Origin: Myxococcota bacterium
GTDB lineage: Bacteria; Myxococcota_A; Polyangia; Polyangiales; JANWZI01
DNA: 33,543 nucleotides
Direction of reading: 5' to 3'
NCBI GenBank assembly: GCA_025054695.1
Contig: JANWZI010000041.1
Span: 1 to 33,543 of the forward strand
Of the stretch, positions 7,113-15,169 are shown in pieces (position 1 is the stretch's first letter; each line of letters opens with the position of its first letter). The notes under the pieces are model-generated. The model did no database searches. It was not told the origin of the DNA and saw only the letters and a program-made list of their open reading frames with translations. A program made the translations under genes and the position numbers.

Positions 7113-9137
7113 ATGCGCAGGCTCGTCGTGCTCGCGATGACGTTGGGGCTCGCCGGTTGCGACCGCTGCGACCGGTCGGCTGGATCGACGCCTGGCACGG
7201 GCGCGACGGGCGGCGCGCGCGCGGCACGGCTCGTCATCCTCGGCTTCGACGGAGTCGACCCGCGGTGGCTCGAGCGCTGGGCCGAGCAGGGTAAGCTCCC
7301 GCACGTCTCGCGATTGATGCGCGAGGGGGGGTACCGCCACCTCACCACGACCCATCCGCCGCAGTCCCCCGTCGCGTGGACGTCATTCGCGACCGGCACC
7401 TGGCCCGGCGAGCACGGGATCTTCGACTTCATCGGTCGGCGCCTGGTCACCACATCCGGAGGTCTGCCGGTCGTGCCCGAAATCGCGACGAGCCGGATCG
7501 AGCCGCAGCCCGTCGGCCCGCCGGTCGCCACGAGCCTGCGCCACGGCGAGCCCTTCTGGCAGACGCTCGGCAACGACGGCGTGCGCGTCGTCGCCATCAA
7601 TGTGCCCTATTCGTTCCCTCCCGATCCGATGCGACACGGGCGCATGCTTTCGGGGCTGGGCACGCCCGACCTACGCGAGACGAACAGCACGTTCACGTAC
7701 GCGGGGACGGACGTGTCCGAGGAGCGGGCGCGGCGGCCGCCAGGCGGCGGCGTGCTCGTGCCGTTGCGGCTCGAGGCGGGGCGCGCGCGGTTCGATCTGG
7801 AAGGGCCCACGGTCGTGGGCGCGAACGGCGAGCCGGCCGGTCGGATGCGCTGCCCGGTCGAGCTCGTCGTCGGCCCGGAACCAGGGGAGGCGACGCTCGT
7901 CGTCGGATCGCGGCGGCTGCCGCTGCGCGCAGGGGAGATGACCGAGCTGCTCGAGCTGACGTTCGAGGCGGAGGGCAAGCGTCCGGTACGCGGCATCGCG
8001 CGCTTCCTGTTGCTCGAGGCGCGGCCTCCGGCGACGCTGCGGCTCTTCGTCAGCCCCGTCTCGATCCATCCGCGGGAGCCGTACCTCCCGATCGGATTTC
8101 CCGACTGGCCCGAGGCGCGCTTCAGCGCGCAGCTCGCCGATGCGATCGGGTCGCTCTACAAGACGGTGGGCTGGGACCACGACACGAGCGCGCTGACCGC
8201 GGAGGTCATCGACGACACAACGTTCCTGCGGGACGTCGACGACGTCGAGCGTCACCGGCGCGCGATGCTCGAGGCCATGCTCGGTCGGGACGACTGGGAT
8301 CTGCTGATCTGGGTGAGCACGGCCCCCGACCGCGTCGCGCACATGTTCTACCGCCTCATCGATCCGCATCACCCGCGCCACGACGCGAGCGCGGCGGCGC
8401 GCCACGGCGACGCGATCGAGCGCGAGTACGTCCGCATGGACGAGACGCTCGGACGCGTGCTCGAGCGGCTACGGCCGACGGACGTGCTGCTCGTGCTCTC
8501 CGATCATGGATTCCACAACTATCGGCGCGGCCTGCACGTCAATCAGTGGCTGCGCCAGCAGGGGTTGCTCGCGTTGCGTGCGGACGCTACCCACTCTTCC
8601 CGCGAGTTGTTGCTCGACGTCGACTGGTCACGCACGCGCGCCTACGCGCTCGGGACGGGTCAAATTTACCTCAACCTGCGAGGTCGCGAGCGCGACGGAA
8701 TCGTGCCGCCCGAGGAGGTGCCCGCGCTGCTCGCGCGCATCCGGGATGGGCTGCTGGCGCTGCGCGACGCGGAACGCGAGGACGCGCGCGTCGTCGAGGA
8801 CGTGCTGATCGGCTCCGAGATCTTCCGCGGCGCCCGGGCGTCGGGGGCCCCCGACCTGCAGCTCGCCTTCACCGATGGCTACCGCACGAGCTGGGAGACG
8901 ATCCTCGGGGGGATTCCCGAGGGGCTGTTCGCCGACAACACGAAGAAGTGGTCGGGGGACCACGCCGCGAGCGACGCACGCCGAACGCCGGGCATCCTGC
9001 TGTCGAACCGGGCGTTGCGCGACGCGGTGGCGATCGTCGATCTGGCCCCGACCGCGCTCGCGTTCTTCGGGCGTTCGATTCCGCCGCGCTACGTCGGCCG
9101 CAGCGTCCTGATCGACGCGCGAACCGGAGCTCCCTGA
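7113..9137 (+). CDS. Lipoprotein of the type I phosphodiesterase/alkaline phosphatase superfamily
   Basis: The product has 674 residues. The N-terminus MRRLVVLAMTLGLAGC is a signal peptide with lipobox Cys16. LVILGFDGVDP gives the first metal-binding aspartate, and SPVAWTSFATGTWPGEHGIFDF is the nucleophile region (Ser or Thr near SPVAWTS) seen in phosphodiesterase/nucleotide-pyrophosphatase proteins. Later metal ligands appear in LLIWVSTAPDRVAHMFY, VLSDHGFHNY and KWSGDHAASDARRTPGILLS. A central insertion (about residues 190-330) is beta-rich and not part of the core. The ATG at 7113 was chosen over an upstream alternative because it starts the signal peptide. It probably hydrolyses a phosphate mono- or diester in the periplasm; the substrate is unknown. 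The stop overlaps the next start (TGATG). Confidence 0.85.
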   Translation: MRRLVVLAMTLGLAGCDRCDRSAGSTPGTGATGGARAARLVILGFDGVDPRWLERWAEQGKLPHVSRLMREGGYRHLTTTHPPQSPVAWTSFATGTWPGEHGIFDFIGRRLVTTSGGLPVVPEIATSRIEPQPVGPPVATSLRHGEPFWQTLGNDGVRVVAINVPYSFPPDPMRHGRMLSGLGTPDLRETNSTFTYAGTDVSEERARRPPGGGVLVPLRLEAGRARFDLEGPTVVGANGEPAGRMRCPVELVVGPEPGEATLVVGSRRLPLRAGEMTELLELTFEAEGKRPVRGIARFLLLEARPPATLRLFVSPVSIHPREPYLPIGFPDWPEARFSAQLADAIGSLYKTVGWDHDTSALTAEVIDDTTFLRDVDDVERHRRAMLEAMLGRDDWDLLIWVSTAPDRVAHMFYRLIDPHHPRHDASAAARHGDAIEREYVRMDETLGRVLERLRPTDVLLVLSDHGFHNYRRGLHVNQWLRQQGLLALRADATHSSRELLLDVDWSRTRAYALGTGQIYLNLRGRERDGIVPPEEVPALLARIRDGLLALRDAEREDARVVEDVLIGSEIFRGARASGAPDLQLAFTDGYRTSWETILGGIPEGLFADNTKKWSGDHAASDARRTPGILLSNRALRDAVAIVDLAPTALAFFGRSIPPRYVGRSVLIDARTGAP

Positions 9138-9622
9138 TGCGTGCGCCGCCCGAGGCCATCGCGGGTGCCCTCGCCGTCGCGCTGCTCGTGACGTGGATCG
9201 CGGCGCGCGCGGTGCTCGCCTCGCGTGGGCGTCGCGGGGTTCCCTCCGAACGGCGAGCGGAGCTCGACGGACTGAAAGCGCGCGCCCGAGCGGGGACCGA
9301 GCCCGAAGCGCGCGCAGCCGCCTGGCTCGAGGCGGCGCGGCTCGCGATGCAGGTGCGGCGCCCCGACCTGGCGGCGAGCTACGCGTTGCGGGCACGGCGC
9401 GCCGCGCCCCGATCGACCGAGGCCATCGACGCGCTCGTCCGCGCGCTGCGGGCACGACGTCGGTACCGTGCGCTGGAGCGGCTGTTGTGGCGCGCGCTCG
9501 CGGAGCAAGACGACGCGCCCGTCCGAACGCACCTGCTCGAGGCGCTCGTCTCGCTGTACGAGGGCCCGCTGCGCGATCGCCACCGCGCCCGCGCGCTGCG
9601 TCGGCTCGCCTCGACGCATTGA
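9137..9622 (+). CDS. Small membrane-anchored TPR-like helical protein
   Basis: The product has 161 residues. One transmembrane segment (IAGALAVALLVTWIAARAVLA, about residues 8-28) is followed by a basic, Ala/Arg/Leu-rich helical region in which AAAWLEAARLAMQVRRPDLAASYALRARRAAP and TEAIDALVRALRARRRYRALERLLWRAL look like TPR helix pairs. Start and previous stop share bases (TGATG), so it is coupled to the phosphodiesterase gene; the next gene begins 1 base after its stop. It may be a scaffold for its neighbours. No enzymatic motif is present. Confidence 0.7.
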   Translation: MRAPPEAIAGALAVALLVTWIAARAVLASRGRRGVPSERRAELDGLKARARAGTEPEARAAAWLEAARLAMQVRRPDLAASYALRARRAAPRSTEAIDALVRALRARRRYRALERLLWRALAEQDDAPVRTHLLEALVSLYEGPLRDRHRARALRRLASTH

Positions 9623-9623
9623 G

Positions 9624-10937
9624 ATGGCTCGACGGGCCCTGCGCTTCGAGCTGCCGGGCGGGCGCGTCGTCCGCCTGTTGCGCGGAGAGGGCGAGCCGAT
9701 CCGGGACGACGTGTACGAGGGCGAGCGTCTGTTCGCGGGTCGGCTGCTCGAGGCCTTGCGCCGCGGTGTGTTGTGCGTCCAAGACGAGCGTGGCCGGCCG
9801 CTCCCGGCGGACGCGTGGCTTGACTGGCCGCTGCCCGACCTGCACGCGCTTCGCGACGCCGCGTACCGGCTGGGCGCCATCGAGGATGAGCCTCCGAACG
9901 AGCCTCTGCGCTGCAGCAACTGCGACCGCCCGCTCCCGGAGCACGATCCGCGCGACGAGCGCGACTTCGAGCGGTGGTACGCGCCGGGTGATGGGCGAAA
10001 TCCGACCGTCGACGGACCGGTCGACGCGTCGGGCTCGGGCGCCCGTCGCTTCGAGCTGCGGCGTCCCATCCGCATCGGGCGCGGGCTGCTCGCGCGGCAC
10101 GTGGATGTCCGTCCGGTCCGCGTCCGCGAGGTGTTGCCGTTGTGGCGGGCGCTCGGGCGTGACGAGCCCTTCGAGCCGACCGCGGAGCTGGTGCGCGCGA
10201 TGGGCATCGTCGCGCTGGGTCGGGTGCGCGATGCGGGCCGAATCGCACGTGCGCTCGCGGCGTGCGACGACGAAGCGTGGGCGGACGTCGAGCGCGCGTT
10301 TCTCGACGTGCAGTATTCGCCGCGCGCTTTCCGCCCGGCGGTCTGCGGAGGCTGTGGCGCGATCGAAGAGATCGCGGCGCCCGAGAGTCGGGAGCTGTCG
10401 GGCGCGTTGCCGGAACCGGCCGCGCGGCGCCTGGAGCGGCAGTTCCCCTCGTTCGAGCAGTTCGGGGAACGGACACGCCGCATCGCACGCGAAGTGTTCG
10501 AGGCGCGCGGCATCGAAGAGGTGCCCCTCGTCATCGATGGCGGCACGCCGTGGGTGGACGCGTCCGGCAGCCCCGTGTGGGGGACGTACACGCCGCGCTC
10601 GGGTGAGGCCGCGCCGGCGGGCGGCGCGCTCATTACGATCTACTACGAGACCTTTCGGCGGGCTTGGGCGGAGGGCCGTTACGACGTCGACGCCGAGATC
10701 CGCGAGACGATCGAGCACGAGGTGGAGCACCATCTGTTCGACGTGGGCGGCGGCGCCGATCCGAAGGACGTCGCCGAGCGCGACGAAGCGGAGCTCATTT
10801 TGCGGCAACGGCTCGGCGCGCGTGCCTTGCGCCGGGCGCGGTGGTCGAGCGCGATCCGACAGACTTCGAAACTGCTGCTCTTCCTCGCCGCTCTGGCCGT
10901 GCTGGCGGTGGTGGTCGCCGCCTGGCTCGGCAGATGA
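9624..10937 (+). CDS. Tail-anchored zincin-like metallopeptidase with a split CxxC pair
   Basis: The product has 437 residues. Near the C-terminus, EIRETIEHEVEHHLFDVGG (HEVEH at 365-369) with upstream VPLVIDGG, VWGTYTPRS and ITIYYETF matches the Zincin_1 metallopeptidase family (PF06262), in which HExxH binds zinc and Glu is the catalytic base. Two CxxC pairs, CSNC (97-100) and CGGC (241-244), probably form one zinc knuckle across a long insertion. The last 20 residues (LLLFLAALAVLAVVVAAWLGR) are a transmembrane tail, with the catalytic domain presumably cytosolic. PF06262 proteins are usually only about 120-150 residues, so the N-terminal 270 residues are an unusual extension. The ATG lies 1 base after the preceding stop. 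Confidence 0.78.
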   Translation: MARRALRFELPGGRVVRLLRGEGEPIRDDVYEGERLFAGRLLEALRRGVLCVQDERGRPLPADAWLDWPLPDLHALRDAAYRLGAIEDEPPNEPLRCSNCDRPLPEHDPRDERDFERWYAPGDGRNPTVDGPVDASGSGARRFELRRPIRIGRGLLARHVDVRPVRVREVLPLWRALGRDEPFEPTAELVRAMGIVALGRVRDAGRIARALAACDDEAWADVERAFLDVQYSPRAFRPAVCGGCGAIEEIAAPESRELSGALPEPAARRLERQFPSFEQFGERTRRIAREVFEARGIEEVPLVIDGGTPWVDASGSPVWGTYTPRSGEAAPAGGALITIYYETFRRAWAEGRYDVDAEIRETIEHEVEHHLFDVGGGADPKDVAERDEAELILRQRLGARALRRARWSSAIRQTSKLLLFLAALAVLAVVVAAWLGR

Positions 10938-11106
10938 GACCGACGGAGAACCACGCGCCGAGACGGCACGGCGCACCGTTCGGTCGCAGTCGGCGTTGGG
11001 GCCCGGTGGCGATCGGGGCGCTCGATCACGGTCCGGACCCCGACTCCGATGGTGAGTCCGATCCGGATCCGGGGCGGCCGACGGCGGACCGGAGCGCTTC
11101 GCCCGC
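10938..11106. other. Convergent spacer, terminator not identified
   Basis: The spacer between convergent genes contains a 5-bp inverted repeat, GACTC-CGATGGT-GAGTC (11042-11058), and a 10-bp palindrome CCGGATCCGG (11063-11072), without a T-tract. A few GGNNTC-like units occur, but they do not keep phase, so I do not call an array. Confidence 0.4.
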
Positions 11107-11751
11107 TCACTCGATCCACTGCAGTCGCGAGCGCTCGATTGCGGGTGGAGTCCCTGGCGCCGGGGACCAGAGCAGAAAGACGCTGCCCCGGCAACTGCCG
11201 CGATCGACGGGTCCGAACGCCCGGCTGTCGTGGCCGACGTAGCTACGGTGATCGCCCAACAGAAATATCTTGCCGGGCGGCACCCGCACCTCGCGAAGAT
11301 TGAAGACCCAACCCTTTCGCTCGAAGAAGAGGTGCTCGGCATTGCCGAACTTTTCGATGCCCCAGACCATCCGAGCCGTGCTGGAGGTCGTCGGATCGGT
11401 GAAGTCAACTTCGCCGCGTCGGTCGCGGTCGGGACGGGTTCCGTTGACTTCGAGAATCCCTCGCACCGTGCGCAGGCTCATGCCCTCGAGCCCCGCGACG
11501 CGTCCGACGACCAGTTGCCCGGGTTGCTGCGGGTGCGCGCACACCACCACGTCGCCCATTTCGGGCGAGCTGTCTCGCCACAGCAGCGCCTCGTCCCCGG
11601 CAAACAGCGTCGGTGCCATTCCGTTGTGGCCGAGGACGATCGCTTCGACGAAGAAGAACCGGAGAACCGCGCCGGCAGCGAGGAGCAGAACCACGATCCA
11701 GACCAGAAACCGGAAGGCCGACTTGAGCCAGTCGGGCACGATTGGCGGCAT
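11107..11751 (-). CDS. Signal peptidase I-like protein lacking the Ser-Lys dyad
   Basis: The product has 214 residues with one N-terminal transmembrane segment (about 12-32), as in single-span S26 signal peptidases. Family landmarks are clear: HNGMAPTLFAGDEALLW corresponds to the SMxPTLxxGD box, VVGRVAGLEGMSLRT to the KRxVGLPGD box, and LLGDHRSYVGHDSRAFG to GDNRxxSxDSRxxG. The residue at the catalytic Ser position is Gly44 (codon at 11620-11622), and at the general-base Lys position it is Gly83 (codon at 11503-11505). The fold is thus kept while the active site is lost. It may bind signal peptides or have another role; a homologue with a repositioned active site is less likely. The ATG at 11751 sits at the start of the hydrophobic region; GGGA about 4 bases upstream is a weak ribosome-binding site. 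Confidence 0.82.
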   Translation of the reverse strand: MPPIVPDWLKSAFRFLVWIVVLLLAAGAVLRFFFVEAIVLGHNGMAPTLFAGDEALLWRDSSPEMGDVVVCAHPQQPGQLVVGRVAGLEGMSLRTVRGILEVNGTRPDRDRRGEVDFTDPTTSSTARMVWGIEKFGNAEHLFFERKGWVFNLREVRVPPGKIFLLGDHRSYVGHDSRAFGPVDRGSCRGSVFLLWSPAPGTPPAIERSRLQWIE

Positions 11752-11874
11752 GATATCCCGCGCGCGGAACGGCGGAAGTTTTCCGTCGCGTGCGCACGGC
11801 CGGGCGCATGAGCGAGGCCATGCGCCGCAATCGCGGACCACGCCGGCGGGCGAAACGCGCGGCGAGGGACGGCG

Positions 11875-12402
11875 ATGACTCGTGCGGTCATGCTGGGCGC
11901 GATGCTCCTGCTTCTCGGCACTACGGTCCGCGCGGAAGATGCGCCTGCTCCGTCGCTCGCTCTCCGCACGGACCCGGATCGCCCGACGTGGTCCGTGGCG
12001 GTTTCCGTCGATCCGCTCGCCGGATGGCTGGGTGTCTGGGGCATCCGCGCCGAGATCGCGGCGGGAAGCGCGCACGTTGTGACGGGCTGGCTCGCCTGGG
12101 TGAGCGGCGACGAGCGCGGGCAAGCGGAGCTCGAGGCGGGCTATCGGCTCTTCCCGCTCGGTCGCGGCCTGGAGGGTCCTTTCGTGGGCCCCGTCGTGGG
12201 AGCTCGACTGCTCGAGCCGGGGACGATGCGGCTGCTGCCGTGGGTTGGCGCCGACCTCGGCGGTCAGGTGGTTTGGGAGGGTCTGCTGCTCGGAGGGCGC
12301 GTGGGCCTGGAAGTGTCGCGTGGCCCTCGCGCGCAGGGTTGGACGCTGGGCACGTCGGTCGGCGTCCGCGGTGGACTCGCCCTCGGCTGGGCGTGGATGT
12401 AG
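11875..12402 (+). CDS. Small exported protein, possibly an outer-membrane beta-barrel
   Basis: The product has 175 residues. A signal peptide (MTRAVMLGAMLLLLGTTVRA) with a probable cleavage before EDAPAP is followed by alternating Gly/aromatic-rich strands (WSVAVSVDPLAGWLGVWGIRAEI, FVGPVVGARLL, LPWVGADLGGQVVW, LLLGGRVGLEVS, SVGVRGGLALGWAWM). The C-terminus ends in an aromatic and Met, and glycine-bounded strands are what one expects of a small barrel. A GAGGGA motif precedes the ATG. It is divergent from the signal-peptidase-like gene, with 123 bp between the starts. Function unknown. Confidence 0.75.
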   Translation: MTRAVMLGAMLLLLGTTVRAEDAPAPSLALRTDPDRPTWSVAVSVDPLAGWLGVWGIRAEIAAGSAHVVTGWLAWVSGDERGQAELEAGYRLFPLGRGLEGPFVGPVVGARLLEPGTMRLLPWVGADLGGQVVWEGLLLGGRVGLEVSRGPRAQGWTLGTSVGVRGGLALGWAWM

Positions 12403-12720
12403 CGCTAGCGCGACGGCCACGCGAGCCCGAATCGGTGCGCGAGGCCGGGTCTGTGTCTGCGTCGGAGCGCGCGCTCACGGCGGCGATCGGGCGGGTCGAC
12501 GTTACCGAGGGGGCGTTGCGCGTGCGAGACCGAGTCCGAGTCCGGGATAGAGCCCGAGACCGAGCGCTGGCCCGAGCCCGAATCGCGATCGAGTGACGTG
12601 ACCGACGCATTGAGACCGTGCCCGAGTCCGGAGACCGAGCTCGAGCTTGAACCGCCGGCGACCCCCTTGGCCGTCGCCGTCAGGGGGAACGCAAACGGCG
12701 GTCGATCGGCGCCGGTGGCT
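12403..12720. other. Convergent spacer with hexamer array D
   Basis: Between convergent stops at 12402 and 12721 lies a 318-bp spacer without a supported gene. Positions 12525-12590 hold a phase-keeping hexamer array, and 12623-12652 holds a second, looser stretch. No hairpin with a T-tract was found. Confidence 0.5.
12525..12590 (-). repeat. Degenerate hexanucleotide array D (opposite orientation)
   Basis: Eleven 6-base units run in phase on plus as CGAGAC, CGAGTC, CGAGTC, CGGGAT, AGAGCC, CGAGAC, CGAGCG, CTGGCC, CGAGCC, CGAATC, GCGATC. Read on minus these are the GACTCG/GGCTCG units of arrays A, B and C, so the GG-strand is reversed here. It is more degenerate than the others, suggesting an older or decaying copy. 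Confidence 0.6.
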
Positions 12721-14499
12721 TCAGCTCGCGCGACGGAAGACCTGGTGGAAGACGTCGCCGGATCCCTCGCGCGCGCTCACGCGAACCGTGTACATCCCCC
12801 CCTCGGTCGCGCAGAACCGCACCCAGGGGAACGCGCTGCGTTGACCGTCGGTGCCGAGCACCGTCGGTCCGCGGGCGACCTCGACGTCGAGGTCGACGAC
12901 GCCGTCGCCCCCGACGACGACGACGGCATAGCAAGCGCCGCCTGCGAGTCGCACCTGCGCGTTGGCGCTCGCTCCCTCGCGCGCGATGCGGAGCCGACCG
13001 GGCGTGCTGTCCGTATCCGGCGTGAACCCCTCGCCTTCGAGCAGCGCCGTCAGCTCCCCGAGGCGGACGTACTGCACGCCGCGCAGATTGAACGGTCCGC
13101 GTGTTCCTCGCGTCCAGCGATAGGCGCTGAAGACGACCTCGCCCGCTCCGCTCGTCATCTGGACACGCACGCTGGCCTCGGCATTGCGGTCGGGGCAGAC
13201 CCGTACCGACGGCCTGCCGTGCGCCTCGACGTCCCGATCGACCACGCGGCCTCCGACCGACAGCACGAGGTCCAGATCGCGCACGCCCCCGTCCCCGACC
13301 GCCAGGACCGCGTAGCAGCGATCCCCTTCGAGGCGCAGGGGTAGCTCGCGGGCCTCGCCCTCGGCCAGTCGGGCGCGTACGGGCTCCGCGTAGGGCTCGT
13401 AGCCGCGTGCGCGCATGTCGGTGTCCACGAGCCGGTGCGTGGTCGTCACGTCGGCGCCGGCGCGCGAGTCGGCGCCGATGACGTTCGCCGTCGTCTGCTG
13501 ACCGGCCGCGCCCTGCGCCTGCCCGGCGGCTGATCGTTGGACCCATCCGGTTACGTAGACCGCACCGGAGCCCTGGTGCATGCGTGCGCGGAGCGAGTAG
13601 GTGCCCGATTGCGGAGCGCAAAAGCGCACCATGGCGTCGAGCCCGGGTCGTGCGTCGCGCTCGACCTCGTTGCCCGCGCCGTCTCCGATGAAGATGTCGA
13701 TGTCGCGCGCGCCCGATCCGCCGAACGCGCCGAAGTGGTAGCAGACCCCCTGGGAAAGGTTCAGGTGGAAGACGTGGTCGCGCCCTTCTTGCAACACGAC
13801 CCCGTGCGGTTCCCCGAGCCACTCGGAATCGGCGAGCTGTCGTCCGGTCGCCTCGATGCGCGCTCGCGTCGTGGCGTCCAGGGCGACGCGCTGCACGGCC
13901 GCCCGTGACCCCGAACCGGTCCAGGCCGCCATGTCTGGCCGCTGTGCACCCGAGCCCTGATAGACGGCGTAGTAGTACTCGCCACCGCCCGACACCATCT
14001 GCAGACGCGCGGTGTGCAGACCAGGCAGCGCCGGACAGAACAGCGACCATGCGTACGGGCCCGGCTCGACGTGGTAATCGAGGATGGCGCCGTTGGGCCC
14101 CACGACGACGAGGTTGACGTCGGCGCCGGGCGAACCAAGTGCCACGGCCAGGTAGCACAGGCCAGGCTGGGCGGAGATTGCGTAGCCCACGAGCCCGTTC
14201 ACCGGCAGGCTGGGGTTGTGCACGGCGGCGGAAGCCGGTGAGTAGCCCATGGCTCGAAGGCGCCGGTCCAGTTCTTCGAGGGCCGCACGCGGGTTCGAGG
14301 GCAGCGCGTCCGCGGAACCGGCCGAGACTCCGGGATGGTCGCCGGTGCCGGACGGCTGCGTGCTGGCGTGTGCGCCGCCGCTGCCGCCCGCGTAGGGTGG
14401 GGGGGTCGCGCGCTGGTAGCCGCGTCGCGGCGAGACGCCGCACGCGAGGAGCAGCAAGAGCAGCGGAAACAGGATGATGATGTGATGGGGGCGTATCAT
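12721..14499 (-). CDS. Lipoprotein with four tandem Cys-paired beta domains
   Basis: The product has 592 residues. IILFPLLLLLLAC is a signal peptide with lipobox Cys20. Four units follow, each starting with a short helical stretch (for example LEELDRRLRAMGYSP, HRLVDTDMRARGYEP, LGELTALLEGEGFTP) and then a beta domain beginning CY. Apart from the lipobox, its eight cysteines fall in pairs 40-41 residues apart: 115/155, 253/294, 395/435 and 523/563. Each domain also has a DxDhxh-type strand (DVNLVVV, DIDIFIG, DLDLVLS, DLDVEVA) and ends in a GxGxVxFxxY-like strand. The layout resembles PPC-type beta-sandwich domains, here with an extra disulfide. AGGAG lies 10 bases before the ATG. Probably a surface- or periplasm-facing binding protein; the ligand is unknown. 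Confidence 0.85.
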   Translation of the reverse strand: MIRPHHIIILFPLLLLLLACGVSPRRGYQRATPPPYAGGSGGAHASTQPSGTGDHPGVSAGSADALPSNPRAALEELDRRLRAMGYSPASAAVHNPSLPVNGLVGYAISAQPGLCYLAVALGSPGADVNLVVVGPNGAILDYHVEPGPYAWSLFCPALPGLHTARLQMVSGGGEYYYAVYQGSGAQRPDMAAWTGSGSRAAVQRVALDATTRARIEATGRQLADSEWLGEPHGVVLQEGRDHVFHLNLSQGVCYHFGAFGGSGARDIDIFIGDGAGNEVERDARPGLDAMVRFCAPQSGTYSLRARMHQGSGAVYVTGWVQRSAAGQAQGAAGQQTTANVIGADSRAGADVTTTHRLVDTDMRARGYEPYAEPVRARLAEGEARELPLRLEGDRCYAVLAVGDGGVRDLDLVLSVGGRVVDRDVEAHGRPSVRVCPDRNAEASVRVQMTSGAGEVVFSAYRWTRGTRGPFNLRGVQYVRLGELTALLEGEGFTPDTDSTPGRLRIAREGASANAQVRLAGGACYAVVVVGGDGVVDLDVEVARGPTVLGTDGQRSAFPWVRFCATEGGMYTVRVSAREGSGDVFHQVFRRAS

Positions 14500-14712
14500 G
14501 ACGGGGCGACTCCTGGACCGACCGGGCGGCCGCCCGGCCGCCATTCCGTGGACGCGAGGCGAGCCCGGCTGCTTCACGCCAGGCCCGCGGAGCAAACCAC
14601 GTCCACGGCGGGGCTCGCAACGGCTCAGTCCGGCAGATGGCCATTGCGCGACGGTCGGCGGCCCCCTACGATGCGCTCGACCGCGTGCCCGCCGGGCGCG
14701 GGACGAGATTCG

Positions 14713-15165
14713 ATGGGCACCGGGACGCGTCGGACCACGCGCAAGACGGACGGACGGCCGAGTCAGCCTCTCCCGCGCGCGCCGGGGGTTCTCGTCGTCG
14801 AGGACGACCCGGACCAGCAGTGGCGGCTCGCTCGGATGTTGACCGTCGACGGCAGCCGCGTCGTGGCGACCTCGAGCGCCGAGGGCGCGGTCGCGCTTCT
14901 CCGCGAGTGGCCTGCCGACGTGGTGCTGCTCGACGACGAGCTCGGCGGTACCAGTGGCATCGATGTGGCGCGGCGGATTCACGCATTGCGCCCGCGCCTG
15001 CCCATCGTGCTGATGACCAGCGACGGGGGCGCGCACGTCGAGCGGACGGCCGAGAACGCGGGGGTCGCGGCCTGCCTGCACAAGCCGTTCGGGCGCGAAG
15101 CGCTCTGGGGTGTGCTCGGGACGGTGCGTCGGGCGGGGCGGCGGTCGGCGGGTCGGGTGGAGTAA
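14713..15165 (+). CDS. Single-domain response regulator (REC only)
   Basis: The product has 150 residues with a basic N-terminal tail of about 24 residues and then a complete receiver domain. The acidic pocket is E30-D31 (VVEDDP), the phospho-acceptor Asp is D74 (VVLLD), Thr102 lies in IVLMTSDG and the conserved Lys is K124 (CLHKPF). No output domain follows, so it is CheY-like and probably acts by protein-protein contact. No histidine kinase is encoded in this window. The ATG at 14713 has a weak ribosome-binding site; an in-frame ATG further upstream is possible. It ends 4 bases before the S55 peptidase gene. Confidence 0.85.
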   Translation: MGTGTRRTTRKTDGRPSQPLPRAPGVLVVEDDPDQQWRLARMLTVDGSRVVATSSAEGAVALLREWPADVVLLDDELGGTSGIDVARRIHALRPRLPIVLMTSDGGAHVERTAENAGVAACLHKPFGREALWGVLGTVRRAGRRSAGRVE

Positions 15166-15169
15166 TCGG

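Noticed and set aside
11042..11072. Terminator between the convergent genes
   Set aside because: The inverted repeat has only 5 bp of stem and there is no T-tract; the CCGGATCCGG palindrome cannot form a looped hairpin of useful size.
8628..11408. Long open frame on minus across several genes
   Set aside because: It crosses the phosphodiesterase, TPR-like and zincin genes, which are supported on plus by motifs and overlaps.
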